DNA of 64,000 nt from Evansella sp. AB-P1 (GTDB lineage Bacteria; Bacillota; Bacilli; Bacillales; Salisediminibacteriaceae), in assembly GCF_029688925.1 (NCBI RefSeq), contig NZ_JARUKY010000002.1, forward strand, positions 186,001 to 250,000, in the 5' to 3' direction. Position numbers and translations under genes: made by a program. Numbering within the stretch: position 1 is the stretch's first letter; each line of letters begins with the position of its first letter. Shown here in pieces: positions 12,451-21,642 of this stretch. The notes below the pieces were generated by a model that was not told the origin of the DNA, ran no database searches, and saw only the letters and a program-made list of their open reading frames with translations.

Positions 12451-12642
12451 TTGAAAAAGGTGGTTTCATTTGCTGCAATCGGTTTAGGAGCATATGCTTA
12501 TGCTTCTTCGATGGATAAAAAGACGAAAAAACAATGGAAGAAAAAAATGGACCAGTTTACTTTTACCAATATTTCAAACTACCTTCCAAATCAACATTCA
12601 ATGAAACAAATGGGAAAAAGATTCTCGAAAGCCATTTCGTAG
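12451..12642 (+). CDS. Small basic protein with N-terminal hydrophobic segment
   Basis: About 63 residues. The N-terminus is hydrophobic and glycine/alanine-rich (VVSFAAIGLGAYAYASS), followed by a strongly basic stretch (DKKTKKQWKKKM). It resembles the short YrzQ/DUF3918-type proteins of Bacilli, which have no assigned function. The TTG at 12451 has GGTGGTGAAG in front; a TTG five codons earlier (12436) is an alternative start. It follows the zinc-ribbon gene closely and looks like the last gene of the yrrB-recD2-yrrD group. Confidence 0.65.
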   Translation: MKKVVSFAAIGLGAYAYASSMDKKTKKQWKKKMDQFTFTNISNYLPNQHSMKQMGKRFSKAIS

Positions 12643-12712
12643 TAATAGCATAATAGCTGTGCAAAAGTGTGAATGAAGTATGCAATATTAGCAAAGTCAT
12701 GTATAAAGCTTC

Positions 12713-12768
12713 ACGGATTTGGAGGGTGTACAAGGGCATCGACCTTATTGTTCACCCTCTATTTCCGT
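12713..12768 (+). other. Three-tier hairpin between small gene and yrrI
   Basis: Symmetric structure: ACGGA pairs with TCCGT, a 4x4 internal loop follows, GAGGGTG pairs with CACCCTC, then an inner AGG/CCT around a seven-base loop. No T run follows, so it is either a weak terminator or an RNA element in the yrrI leader. Confidence 0.6.
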
Positions 12769-12799
12769 TAAACATATGTAGAAGGAGGACAAGAATTTT

Positions 12800-13876
12800 A
12801 TGGAAAACCGAATAGTTCATTGGGTTATGCGACTTACTTTTATTTTGCTTATTGGTCTTGTCCTCTTCATGTTTACTCAGATATTTGTTTATTTAAAACC
12901 TGTTATTGAAATTATTTTTCGAATTCTACTACCATTTTTAGTTTCAATTGTTATCGCTTATATACTCCATCCTATTATCAATGCTCTTGAAAAGAGAAGA
13001 ATGCCACGACCACTTTCAATCATATTGATTTACACGTTATTTGTAGTTCTTTTTGTTTTTGTTTTATTTAAAGGAACGCCATATATTATTGACGAAGGAC
13101 AAGAACTATTAGAGCAGCTCCCAGAAATGGCAGATACATATCGTAACTTTGCGAATACGATACACGAACAAACAGAAGTCCTTCCAACAACCTTTCAGGA
13201 CCGTGTAGAAAGCTGGATGGAAAGTGGCGAAACGTTTATTGCTGAAGCAATAATGAAGGTTGGTCTCTTTCTTCGACAATTAATTGATTGGTTATTATTG
13301 CTTGTTGTCATTCCGTTTTTAGTCTTTTATTTATTAAAGGATACGGAGCTTATAAAAAAAGTGTGTTGGTATTTAACTCCAAAAAAATGGCGTAAAGAAG
13401 GATTAAGTTTAATAAAGGATATTGATAAATCTTTAGGCTATTACATTCGCGGGCAGCTTATCGTATGTGTTGTTGTAGGTATACTGGCTTATATAGGATT
13501 TTGGATTATAGACATGCCTTATGCATTGTTGCTAGCTGTTTTTATTGGTTTAACAAATGTCATTCCATATTTTGGACCAATTATAGGTATGGTTCCTGTA
13601 GTATTTATTGCATTAACGGAATCATTAGAACTCGTTATATTAGGAATTATCGTTAACTTTATCGTTCAAATTATTGAAGGAAATTTGATTGCACCTCTTG
13701 TAGTTGGAAAAAGCCTGCATATGCATCCAGTTTTAATAATTTTTGCACTTGTCGTCGGGGGAGAGTTAGGTGGGGTCATTGGATTAATTATCTCTGTACC
13801 AATTCTCACTATTTTACGAGTTATCTTACTACATGTGAGACAGATTGTCCGTGAACGAAAAGGAATTTATTATTAA
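12800..13876 (+). CDS. yrrI: AI-2E-family membrane transporter YrrI
   Basis: A 358-residue permease of the AI-2E (PerM/TqsA) family with about seven to eight transmembrane segments. The family core GLTNVIPYFGPIIGMVP lies near residues 248-264, and the C-terminal half ends in a basic tail. Family members have been linked to autoinducer-2 export, and some to Na+/H+ exchange; the substrate here is unknown. The start has a clean GAAGGAGGA site. In B. subtilis the gene is likewise upstream of alaS. Confidence 0.88.
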   Translation: MENRIVHWVMRLTFILLIGLVLFMFTQIFVYLKPVIEIIFRILLPFLVSIVIAYILHPIINALEKRRMPRPLSIILIYTLFVVLFVFVLFKGTPYIIDEGQELLEQLPEMADTYRNFANTIHEQTEVLPTTFQDRVESWMESGETFIAEAIMKVGLFLRQLIDWLLLLVVIPFLVFYLLKDTELIKKVCWYLTPKKWRKEGLSLIKDIDKSLGYYIRGQLIVCVVVGILAYIGFWIIDMPYALLLAVFIGLTNVIPYFGPIIGMVPVVFIALTESLELVILGIIVNFIVQIIEGNLIAPLVVGKSLHMHPVLIIFALVVGGELGGVIGLIISVPILTILRVILLHVRQIVRERKGIYY

Positions 13877-13934
13877 TTTGACAAATATGTCGCTAATTTT
13901 TATAATATGACAGAGTATATGAAAAAAATGCATC

Positions 13935-14017
13935 CCTTAAGGGGATTTTCGTATCGCGCTGATCTCGCTGGAGTCACCGCATTCACTCCTGAACTTACAG
14001 CTATTTTCAGGGTAGAT
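13935..14017 (-). repeat. Dispersed mosaic element, partial copy (13.9 kb)
   Basis: Truncated copy of the family described at 55721-55917. It shares GGGGATTTTCG, GCTGATC, CTGGAGTC, TTCACTCCTGAA and the end motif TATTTTCAGGGTAGA in the same order. The head and central hairpin are missing. It sits between yrrI and the alaS T-box. Confidence 0.75.
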
Positions 14018-14065
14018 AGCCTATAGAGTTTTTAATTACATAAACATAAATATAATTAAATCATA

Positions 14066-14315
14066 AATTGATGACGGAATTGAGTTACTGAAGCCCCCTA
14101 AGAAGTAAGTTTGCTTTATCAGAGAGGAATTTCCTTGGCTGCGAGAAATTCTAGGTGAAGATCAGTAATGCGCTACTCCTGAGAGCAGGAAAAACCTGCC
14201 GTACGACGTACGTTACATGTCTTCTGAGGTGACAAAGTATTTTTATCTTTGTAACTAGGGTGGTACCGCGATTAACTCTCGTCCCTGATTTTATTAGGGA
14301 TGAGAGTTTTTTTAT
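14066..14315 (+). promoter_or_regulatory. T-box riboswitch, alanine-specific
   Basis: Classic tRNA-sensing leader upstream of alaS. Stem I has AGTAA, the distal AGAGAG and GGCTGCGAGA elements, and a likely GCT (alanine) specifier at 14172-14174. A GCAGG/CCTGC hairpin and an ACAAAG/CTTTGT stem III follow. The invariant T-box AGGGTGGTACCGCG is at 14257-14270. The terminator, with arms AACTCTC-GTCCCT and AGGGAT-GAGAGTT, ends in a T run by 14315. Uncharged tRNA-Ala would favour antitermination. Confidence 0.95.
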
Positions 14316-14415
14316 TATTTATAAGTAACAGAGCTGGGACGGCGGTATATTGTTCCAGAAAGCAATCATGTTGATTTTTAATAAATATCTGATTGAATAA
14401 TTAGGAGGTTGTAAA

Positions 14416-17052
14416 ATGAAACGATTAAGCTCAGCTGAAGTACGACAAATGTTCTTAGATTTCTTTAAAGAAAAGGGACATGATGTAGAACCAAGTGCAC
14501 CGTTAGTTCCACATGAAGACCCTTCCCTATTATGGATTAATAGTGGAGTAGCAACTCTGAAAAAATATTTTGATGGCCGTGTTATCCCGAAGAATCCTAG
14601 AATTACGAATGCCCAAAAGTCAATTCGTACAAATGATATTGAAAATGTAGGTAAAACAGCCCGTCACCATACTTTTTTTGAAATGTTAGGGAACTTTTCA
14701 ATTGGAGACTATTTTAAAAGAGAAGCTATCCACTGGGCATGGGAGTTTTTAACTTCGGAAAAGTGGATAGGTTTTGACCCAGAAAAGCTGTCTGTTACTA
14801 TTTATCCAGACGATGATGAAGCATTTGAATTTTGGAAAAAGGATATAGGACTTCCAGAAGAAAGGATTATTCGGTTGAAAGAAAATTTTTGGGATATAGG
14901 TGAGGGGCCATGTGGACCAAATACAGAAATATTCTATGATCGTGGAGAAGCATATGGAAATGACCTAAATGATCCTGAATTATTTCCTGGAGGAGAAAAT
15001 GAAAGATATTTAGAAGTATGGAACCTAGTATTTTCTCAATTTAATCATAATCCTGATGGTAGCTATACACCACTTCCTAAGAAAAACATTGATACAGGTA
15101 TGGGCTTGGAAAGAATGGTCTCTATTATTCAAGATGCTAAAACTAATTTTGATACGGATCTTTTTATACCGATAATTAAAGTAACAGAACAAATATCTGG
15201 ATTAAGCTATGGGAAAACAAATGAAGCTGATACTGCATTTAAAGTTATTGCGGATCATATTCGTACAGTAACATTTGCAGTAGCTGATGGTGCTCTACCA
15301 TCCAATGAAGGTCGAGGCTATGTTTTAAGAAGGCTATTACGTCGTGCTGTAAGATTTGCAAAGCAGCTTCAAATAGAACGTCCATTTATGTATGAGCTAG
15401 TGCCAGTAGTTGCTGACATAATGGTAGACTTTTATCCGGAAGTAAAAGAAAAAACTGAGTTTATTCAAAAGGTAATAAAAAATGAAGAAGAACGCTTCCA
15501 TGAAACTCTAAATGAAGGCTTAACTATTCTAGGACAAATAATCGAAAAGGCTAAAGAGGCAAACCAAGACACGATTGAAGGTACAGATGTTTTCCGCCTT
15601 TATGATACGTATGGATTTCCAGTTGATTTAACAGAAGAATATGTAGAAGAGGCTGGTTTTACCATTGATAGACAAGGCTTTGAAAAAGAAATGGAAAAAC
15701 AGAGAAATCGTGCACGTGAAGCACGACAAGATGCGGGATCTATGCAATCACAAGATGAAATATTAGGAAGTATTAAAGTAGAAAGTAAATTTATTGGATA
15801 TGACCAGTTAGAAACATCTGCTGTAATAAAAGAGATTGTAAAAGATAAGGATTTAGTTGACATAGCTAATGAAGGGGATATCGTACAAGTTATTACGGAT
15901 CGAACATCCTTTTATGCAGAGAGTGGCGGGCAAATAGCAGATTATGGTACATTTGAAAACGAGGACACTATTCTTGTGGTAAAAGACGTTCAAAAAGCAC
16001 CGAATGGTCAAAATCTTCACACTGTGGAAGTAGCTAAAGGAACTTTAAAAAAGAATATGTCTTTTACTGCTAAAGTAGATAATAAAAACCGTAAAGGGAT
16101 AATTAAAAACCATACAGCCACACACCTTTTGCATCAAGCGTTAAAGGATGTATTAGGTGAGCATGTGAATCAAGCGGGTTCACTCGTTGCGGAAGAACGT
16201 TTACGCTTTGACTTTTCTCACTTTGGCCAAATAACAGAAAAAGAATTAGAAGAAATAGAAAAAGCAGTAAATGAAAAAATTTGGGACGGTATAGCAGTTG
16301 AAACGATGCAAAAAAGCCTTAATGAAGCAAAAGAAATGGGGGCAATGGCTCTATTCGGTGAAAAATACGGAGAAACAGTTAGAGTTGTTAAAGTAGGAGA
16401 TTACAGCTTGGAGTTATGTGGAGGGTGTCATGTAAATAATACAGCTGAAATTGGGTTGTTTAAGATTTTATCAGAAGCAGGGATTGGTGCAGGTGTTCGT
16501 AGAATAGAAGCTGTAACTGGACAGAATGCATATTCTCATATGTCTGAACTTGTTGATATATTAAAAGAAGCCTCTGGCTTATTAAAGTCAAAGGTTGTAG
16601 ATGTACCGTTTCGAATTGAGCAACTCCAAAAACAATTGAAGGAAAAAGAAAAAGAGAACGAATCATTTGCTGCAAAGCTAAGTAATCTAGAGGCTGGTAA
16701 TATTCTTGATGAAATGATAGAAATTGAAGGTGTCTCCCTGTTAGTTAAACAAGTAAATGTATCTGATATGAATAGATTACGCCAAATGGCAGATTCGTTA
16801 AAAGAAAAAATAGAATCAGGTATTCTTGTTTTAGCTGCTGTCAACAATGGTAAAGTTAGTATTGTTGCTAGTGTTTCAAAAGATTTAGTTAAGGATGGAC
16901 ACCATGCAGGTAATATAGTAAAAGAAGTAGCTACACGCTGCGGTGGTGGCGGTGGAGGTCGACCAGATATGGCACAAGCCGGTGGTAAAGACCCTAGTAA
17001 ATTGCAGGATGCTTTGAAAATTGTACCTGATTTTATTAAAAGAAATTTCTAA
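14416..17052 (+). CDS. alaS: Alanyl-tRNA synthetase
   Basis: Class II aminoacyl-tRNA synthetase charging tRNA-Ala, 878 residues, full length. The N-terminal catalytic core has the motif 2 region [19 protein letters not shown]. The editing domain carries HTATHLLH near residue 566 and the zinc-binding CGGCH near residue 669. The C-Ala domain ends with the glycine-rich [17 protein letters not shown]. The ATG has a good TAGGAGG site. Expression is controlled by the T-box directly upstream. ireB and ruvX follow, as in most Firmicutes. Confidence 0.98.
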   Translation: MKRLSSAEVRQMFLDFFKEKGHDVEPSAPLVPHEDPSLLWINSGVATLKKYFDGRVIPKNPRITNAQKSIRTNDIENVGKTARHHTFFEMLGNFSIGDYFKREAIHWAWEFLTSEKWIGFDPEKLSVTIYPDDDEAFEFWKKDIGLPEERIIRLKENFWDIGEGPCGPNTEIFYDRGEAYGNDLNDPELFPGGENERYLEVWNLVFSQFNHNPDGSYTPLPKKNIDTGMGLERMVSIIQDAKTNFDTDLFIPIIKVTEQISGLSYGKTNEADTAFKVIADHIRTVTFAVADGALPSNEGRGYVLRRLLRRAVRFAKQLQIERPFMYELVPVVADIMVDFYPEVKEKTEFIQKVIKNEEERFHETLNEGLTILGQIIEKAKEANQDTIEGTDVFRLYDTYGFPVDLTEEYVEEAGFTIDRQGFEKEMEKQRNRAREARQDAGSMQSQDEILGSIKVESKFIGYDQLETSAVIKEIVKDKDLVDIANEGDIVQVITDRTSFYAESGGQIADYGTFENEDTILVVKDVQKAPNGQNLHTVEVAKGTLKKNMSFTAKVDNKNRKGIIKNHTATHLLHQALKDVLGEHVNQAGSLVAEERLRFDFSHFGQITEKELEEIEKAVNEKIWDGIAVETMQKSLNEAKEMGAMALFGEKYGETVRVVKVGDYSLELCGGCHVNNTAEIGLFKILSEAGIGAGVRRIEAVTGQNAYSHMSELVDILKEASGLLKSKVVDVPFRIEQLQKQLKEKEKENESFAAKLSNLEAGNILDEMIEIEGVSLLVKQVNVSDMNRLRQMADSLKEKIESGILVLAAVNNGKVSIVASVSKDLVKDGHHAGNIVKEVATRCGGGGGGRPDMAQAGGKDPSKLQDALKIVPDFIKRNF

Positions 17053-17153
17053 TTGTATTTTAATTAGTGTAAAATAGAGACAAGGTGAAGATCGTAACGG
17101 AAGTTTATGGTAATGGGTATCCTTTTTTTCAAAAATGGAGAGAGGTGTTTATG

Positions 17154-17420
17154 ATGAGTTCAATGGATAATACAATGAAATTTAATTTTAACGACGACTC
17201 TATGGATGAAGATGTGAAGGAAATATTATTAACAGTATATTCTTCTTTGGAGGAAAAAGGCTATAACCCAATTAATCAAATTGTAGGTTATTTACTGTCA
17301 GGAGATCCAGCATATATTCCACGCCATAATGATGCTAGGACGCTTATTCGAAAAATAGAACGTGATGAAATTATTGAAGAATTAGTTAGATCCTATTTAT
17401 CTCACCGCGAGAAGGAGTAA
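17154..17420 (+). CDS. ireB: IreB-family (UPF0297) regulatory phosphoprotein
   Basis: An 88-residue cytosolic protein of the IreB/YrzL family. [13 protein letters not shown] at the start and [19 protein letters not shown] in the middle are family signatures. In Enterococcus, IreB is phosphorylated by the PASTA kinase IreK and tunes cephalosporin tolerance; in bacilli its role is less clear. The longest frame opens at 17085, but the ATG pair at 17151/17154 has GGAGAGAGG in front and matches family N-termini. The next gene, ruvX, starts two bases after the stop. Confidence 0.93.
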   Translation: MSSMDNTMKFNFNDDSMDEDVKEILLTVYSSLEEKGYNPINQIVGYLLSGDPAYIPRHNDARTLIRKIERDEIIEELVRSYLSHREKE

Positions 17421-17422
17421 AG

Positions 17423-17842
17423 ATGAAAGTATTAGGACTTGATGTAGGAACAAAAACAATTGGGGTTGCTGTTAGTGATGCATTTGGTTGGACGGCTCAA
17501 GGACTTGAAACTATTCAAAGAGCTAATGGTGATGAGGAAAAAGACTTTCTTCGTCTTGATGAGATTATTAAAGAGCACGAAATACAAACGATTGTTGTAG
17601 GGCTACCGAAAAATATGAATGGAACAATAGGTCCAAGTGGGGAATTGTGTCAAGAATTTGCCCGAAAGTTAGAAGCAAGAACAAATTTGAAGATTGAATT
17701 AATTGATGAACGCCTATCTACAGTGGCTGCAGAAAAAATGTTAGTAACTGCAGATGTAAGTAGAAAAAAAAGGAAAAAAGTCATTGATAAAATGGCCGCA
17801 GTCATCATACTACAAAGCTACTTAGATCGAAAACAAAACTAA
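17423..17842 (+). CDS. ruvX: RNase H-fold nuclease RuvX/YqgF (YrrK)
   Basis: A 139-residue RNase H-like protein. It opens with [17 protein letters not shown], has [17 protein letters not shown] in the middle and [14 protein letters not shown] near the end, giving the usual acidic active-site residues. Family members are implicated in 5' processing of pre-16S rRNA and were earlier called putative Holliday junction resolvases. It is part of the alaS-ireB-ruvX-yrzB block. Confidence 0.95.
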   Translation: MKVLGLDVGTKTIGVAVSDAFGWTAQGLETIQRANGDEEKDFLRLDEIIKEHEIQTIVVGLPKNMNGTIGPSGELCQEFARKLEARTNLKIELIDERLSTVAAEKMLVTADVSRKKRKKVIDKMAAVIILQSYLDRKQN

Positions 17843-17919
17843 TTTTTGTTATTTTTTAAGTTATTTTTGAGCATCCTATATGAACGACAATTATTAGTAA
17901 AAGAAAAGGGGGATTAAAA

Positions 17920-18225
17920 ATGTTAAGTTATAATCTACCGGAGGAAGACGACAGTCGAATTATTATTCCAGGAGAAAATGGAGAAGAGCATCTTTTTGAA
18001 ATTTTGTTTACTTTTGACGTTGATACTACTGGGAAATCTTATATGGTATTAACACCTGAAGGATCTAATGAAGATGATTCGGAGGAAGAGGAAGTGGAGG
18101 TTCATGCCTTTCGGTACGAAGAACCAGAAGGAGAGGAGCTTTCTTTGTACCCAGTTGAATCTGATGAAGAATGGGAAATGATTGAAGAACTCTTAAACAC
18201 TTTCACAGAAGCAGAAATGGAATAA
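17920..18225 (+). CDS. yrzB: DUF1292 family acidic protein YrzB
   Basis: A 101-residue, very acidic protein with the DUF1292 pattern: an N-terminal region RIIIPGENGEEHLFEILFTFDVD, given here only in outline, followed by a Glu/Asp-rich centre and a conserved DEEWEMIEELLNTF end. No biochemical role is known. It lies after ruvX in the same orientation, as in B. subtilis. A strong terminator follows. Confidence 0.9.
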   Translation: MLSYNLPEEDDSRIIIPGENGEEHLFEILFTFDVDTTGKSYMVLTPEGSNEDDSEEEEVEVHAFRYEEPEGEELSLYPVESDEEWEMIEELLNTFTEAEME

Positions 18226-18236
18226 TATATGACAAC

Positions 18237-18267
18237 AAAAACTGATGAAAATTTCATCAGTTTTTTG
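18237..18267 (+). terminator. Intrinsic terminator after yrzB
   Basis: Arms AAAAACTGATGAAA and TTTCATCAGTTTTT, almost without loop, ending in a T run. Confidence 0.88.
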
Positions 18268-18333
18268 TTTTTTAAAAGGGAAGAGAGATGTAACGAATAA
18301 ATAGTATATCTTTATTTTTGGATTAGCTATATT

Positions 18334-18518
18334 CAGTGTAGACCGCCCATGCAGTGAAAGTTCACTATGAGGGATGAAAATTTTCTATCTAAGGTATACT
18401 ACCTTCCCGCAAATCCACTCTCCTACTATTCGTGGGAACTGATGGCTTCTTTCTTCCCGCATTTTTGTTTTTCTACCGTTTGCGGGAACAATATCAAGTC
18501 TTCGTATTTTCAGGGTAG
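18334..18518 (+). repeat. Dispersed mosaic element with two hairpin units (18.4 kb)
   Basis: Same architecture as the array at 55352-55712. The head is GTAGACCGCCCATGCAGTG ... GGGATGAAAAT. Two roughly 50-bp units follow, each bounded by CCCGC and a G(T/C)GGGAAC segment. The tail is AATATCAAGTCTTCGTATTTTCAGGGTAG. Short frames that cross it are not coding. Confidence 0.8.
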
Positions 18519-18783
18519 TTTTGCAGTCGTCAAGAGCAATTCTTTCTCTACCACTGCATAGTGTTGATCTGAAGCTTGATCAATCGAGACAACTTGAAGT
18601 GATTCAAAAAAGAGGATGCTCATCGATAGAGCACCGAATTAAACTCCTGAACCTCTTTTTATTTTCGTGGTAATTTTTATTAAATAAATGACAATATTTT
18701 TATTATATGTCACTATTTCAGTAGAGGGATCGAAATTTGAAAAATATGTAGTATAATAGATGAGGTGAAAGGGGGAGCAAGGT
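18519..18783. other. Gene-free stretch upstream of mltG
   Basis: No credible gene is present. It contains a terminator-like hairpin at about 18605-18664 (outer arms AAAAAAGAGG and CCTCTTTTT with inner GATGCTC/GAGCACC) and an AT-rich region, which presumably holds the mltG promoter. Confidence 0.5.
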
Positions 18784-19893
18784 TTGACTGATAATAATAA
18801 TTTTAAGAAAAAACATATAGAAAAACTAAAAGAAAGACAAAAAGAAGCAAGTATTGTTAGAAAAATCGTTCTCATTTGTTTATTTGTTATTATCTTAATT
18901 CTAGCAGGAGGCCTCTACAGTGCCTATAATTTTATCACAGGGGCAATTGGGCCACTAGATGAAAATGATGATGAGGTCATACATGTGACGATTCCAATAG
19001 GGTCCACTGCTACAACTATTGGTAATATACTTGAGGAATCGGAAGTAATAAGTAATGGAACTATTTTTCGATATTATGTTCGTCTTACCAATGAGACTGG
19101 CTTTCAAGCAGGCGAGTACGAATTAAGCCGATCAATGGATATTGATGATATTATATCTGAATTAAAGGAAGGGACTGTGTATCAAGATTATCAACTTACC
19201 TTTACAATTCCTGAAGGGCGTTGGCTTGATAATGTGGTTAATATAGTTTCAGAGCAAACTAATGTTACTGAAGATGAAATGTTTGAACTCATCCATGACG
19301 AAGAGTATTTAGAAGAATTAATTGAAAGATATATTATATTAGAAGATGTTATTTTAGATAGTGATATCCGTTGGCCTTTAGAAGGTTACTTATTCCCTGC
19401 TCGTTATGATTTTGTTAATGATGAGATCGAGGGAGAACAGTTAATTGAAACGATGATTGAACGTACTGCCAATGTTTTATCTGATAGTGGTGCAGGAGCA
19501 TCTGATTATAGTTACCATGAAATTTTAACAATAGCATCCATTATTGAAGGGGAAGCTCGTAATGATGAAGAAAGATATAGAATATCTGGGGTGATTCATA
19601 ATCGCTTAAATATTAACATGGCTCTTCAAATGGATCCTACGATAGCCTATTCATACGGTGAGCATTTATCCCGTACGTTATATGATCATTTGGACATCGA
19701 TTCTCCTTATAATACGTATCGAAATAGAGGCTTACCAATTGGGCCAATAAACAACCCTGGTGAGGCTTCCATACGAGCAGCATTAAATCCAGAAAATCAT
19801 AACTATTTGTATTTCTACCATGCTCCGGATGGTCAGGTATTCTTTACTGAAACGTATAATGAACATACTGATATAGTAAACCAATATCAATAA
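18784..19893 (+). CDS. mltG: Endolytic murein transglycosylase MltG (YrrL)
   Basis: Membrane-anchored lytic transglycosylase that cleaves nascent peptidoglycan strands and helps terminate glycan elongation. It is 369 residues long. The N-terminus is charged and cytosolic, then one transmembrane helix spans about residues 23-47. A LysM-like subdomain follows (VTIPIGSTATTIGNIL). The catalytic YceG domain has the key glutamate in ASIIEGEARNDEER and the QMDPTIAYS motif. The start is TTG with a strong AAAGGGGGAGC site. It lies in the usual place between yrzB and yrrM. Confidence 0.95.
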   Translation: MTDNNNFKKKHIEKLKERQKEASIVRKIVLICLFVIILILAGGLYSAYNFITGAIGPLDENDDEVIHVTIPIGSTATTIGNILEESEVISNGTIFRYYVRLTNETGFQAGEYELSRSMDIDDIISELKEGTVYQDYQLTFTIPEGRWLDNVVNIVSEQTNVTEDEMFELIHDEEYLEELIERYIILEDVILDSDIRWPLEGYLFPARYDFVNDEIEGEQLIETMIERTANVLSDSGAGASDYSYHEILTIASIIEGEARNDEERYRISGVIHNRLNINMALQMDPTIAYSYGEHLSRTLYDHLDIDSPYNTYRNRGLPIGPINNPGEASIRAALNPENHNYLYFYHAPDGQVFFTETYNEHTDIVNQYQ

Positions 19894-19913
19894 ATGAAGA
19901 ATAATCTCCTGTG

Positions 19914-19941
19914 GGAGAATGTGTTATTCGCATTCTCCCTA
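19914..19941 (+). other. Hairpin after mltG
   Basis: Arms GGGAGAATG and CATTCTCCC around TGTTATTCG, with only a weak T-rich tail. This is a possible terminator between mltG and trmR. Confidence 0.55.
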
Positions 19942-20032
19942 TGTTTATGTTAAAATATATCGGTCAAAGTACTAACACAAACAAATTTAGATGAAATGAC
20001 TAAAAGGGCAGCCAGAAGGAGGCGCTTTTTTT

Positions 20033-20695
20033 ATGAATATAAAAACAGAGAACTATTTAGAAAGTCTCATTCAAAAGAGATCCTCATTTATTACTGAGAT
20101 GGAACGCTTTGCAGCTGAAAATGATATACCAATTATGGAACCAACTGGTATGGAGCTCTTACTTCAATTTTTAGAAATTCAACAACCTAAAAGAATTTTG
20201 GAAATTGGTACTGCAATTGGGTATTCTGCAATCCGAATGGTTGAGAGGATTCCTAATTGTATCGTCTATAGTATTGAACGGGATGAATCGAGACTAACAA
20301 TTGCACAAGAGAATATATCAACACTTGGGTTAGAAAAGCAAATAAACGTTATATATGGAGATGCTCTTGAAGTAGTAGATGATGTCTCTATACATGGCCC
20401 TTTTGATATGTTGTTTATTGATGCAGCAAAAGGTCAATATGAACGATTCTTTACACTTTATGAACCGTATGTTGCTACTAACGGTTTAATCATATCGGAT
20501 AATGTGTTGTTCAAAGGAATGGTAACTGGAGAAATGGACATCCCTTCAAAAAACACAAAAGGTTTAGTGACGAAATTAAGAGCTTTTAATGAAGAACAGA
20601 TGGCAGATAAACGATTTTCTACCATGATTTATCCTGTAGGTGATGGTGTGATGGTGAGTCGGAAGAAAAATATGGATGAAATAGGTGGTGAATAG
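20033..20695 (+). CDS. trmR: tRNA 5-hydroxyuridine methyltransferase TrmR (YrrM)
   Basis: A 220-residue class I SAM-dependent O-methyltransferase. The SAM site is LEIGTAIGYSAIRM near residues 59-72, with YSIERDESR next and DMLFIDAAKGQY around residue 125. In B. subtilis YrrM (TrmR) methylates ho5U34 to mo5U in tRNA. The two U32-family genes needed to make ho5U follow directly, supporting the same role. The ATG has AGAAGGAGGC upstream. Confidence 0.93.
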   Translation: MNIKTENYLESLIQKRSSFITEMERFAAENDIPIMEPTGMELLLQFLEIQQPKRILEIGTAIGYSAIRMVERIPNCIVYSIERDESRLTIAQENISTLGLEKQINVIYGDALEVVDDVSIHGPFDMLFIDAAKGQYERFFTLYEPYVATNGLIISDNVLFKGMVTGEMDIPSKNTKGLVTKLRAFNEEQMADKRFSTMIYPVGDGVMVSRKKNMDEIGGE

Positions 20696-20696
20696 A

Positions 20697-21626
20697 ATGA
20701 AAAAACCAGAACTATTAGTAACTCCAACATGTTTGGAAGACATAAAACCTTTAATTGATGCAGGAGCTACTGCCTTTATTATTGGAGAAGAAACATTCGG
20801 TCTACGATTAGCAGGAGAGTTTGATCGAACAGCTGTACAAAAAACAGTAGAACTTTCTCACGAACACGGTGTTAAGGTATATATAGCTGTAAATGCTATT
20901 TTTCATAACGATTTACTGCCAAAGCTACCTGAATACATTAATTTTTTACATGAAATTGGTGTAGATAGTATCGTTTTTGGCGATCCTGCAGTATTAATGA
21001 ATGTTCGTGAGGTGGCTCCTTCTATGAAGCTTCACTGGAATACAGAAACAACTGCAACAAACTGGTATACTGCTAATTATTGGGGGAGAAAGGGTGCCAA
21101 GCGTGCTGTACTTGCCCGAGAAATTAATATGGACTCTATAATTGAAATAAAAGAACAAGCTGAAGTTGAAATTGAAGTACAAGTCCATGGAATGACTTGT
21201 ATGTTTCAATCCAAACGAACACTAATAGGTAATTATATGGAGTTTCAAGGGAAAGATTTAAAGGTAGAAGGACGTAGTAAGGATCGTACTCTTTTCTTAC
21301 ATGATCCAGAACGAGATTCTAAATATCCAATATGGGAAGATGCTAATGGGACTCACATTATGAGTCCTAAGGATATTTGTATTATTGATGAACTAGAAGA
21401 CATGATTGATGCAGGTGTTGATTCCTTTAAAATAGATGGAATCTTAAAAAGTAGTGATTATATAGTAAAAGTGACTTCTTTATATAGAGAAGCAATTGAT
21501 TTATATGTTGAAGATCCTGATAAATATTCGGAGCTTAAAGACGATTTTGTTGAAAAAATAAAGGCTATTCAGCCTCCGAATCGTGACCTTGACACTGGAT
21601 TTTTCTTTAAAGAATCGGTTTATTAA
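20697..21626 (+). CDS. trhP1: U32-family tRNA hydroxylation protein TrhP1 (YrrN)
   Basis: A 309-residue U32-peptidase-fold protein. In B. subtilis YrrN and YrrO (TrhP1 and TrhP2) are needed for prephenate-dependent 5-hydroxylation of tRNA wobble uridine. The U32 core shows as GATAFIIGEETFGLR and VQVHGMTCMFQSKR. It lacks the downstream four-cysteine cluster found in its partner. The start was set at the ATG at 20697, with AGGTGGTGAATAG in front, not the GTG four codons earlier. It overlaps no neighbour and is followed by trhP2 after 16 bp. Confidence 0.92.
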   Translation: MKKPELLVTPTCLEDIKPLIDAGATAFIIGEETFGLRLAGEFDRTAVQKTVELSHEHGVKVYIAVNAIFHNDLLPKLPEYINFLHEIGVDSIVFGDPAVLMNVREVAPSMKLHWNTETTATNWYTANYWGRKGAKRAVLAREINMDSIIEIKEQAEVEIEVQVHGMTCMFQSKRTLIGNYMEFQGKDLKVEGRSKDRTLFLHDPERDSKYPIWEDANGTHIMSPKDICIIDELEDMIDAGVDSFKIDGILKSSDYIVKVTSLYREAIDLYVEDPDKYSELKDDFVEKIKAIQPPNRDLDTGFFFKESVY

Positions 21627-21642
21627 GTAAGGGGTGAAAAAA

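Noticed and set aside
18367-18561. Short frame upstream of mltG
   Set aside because: Lies entirely inside a mosaic repeat; no homology-like pattern.
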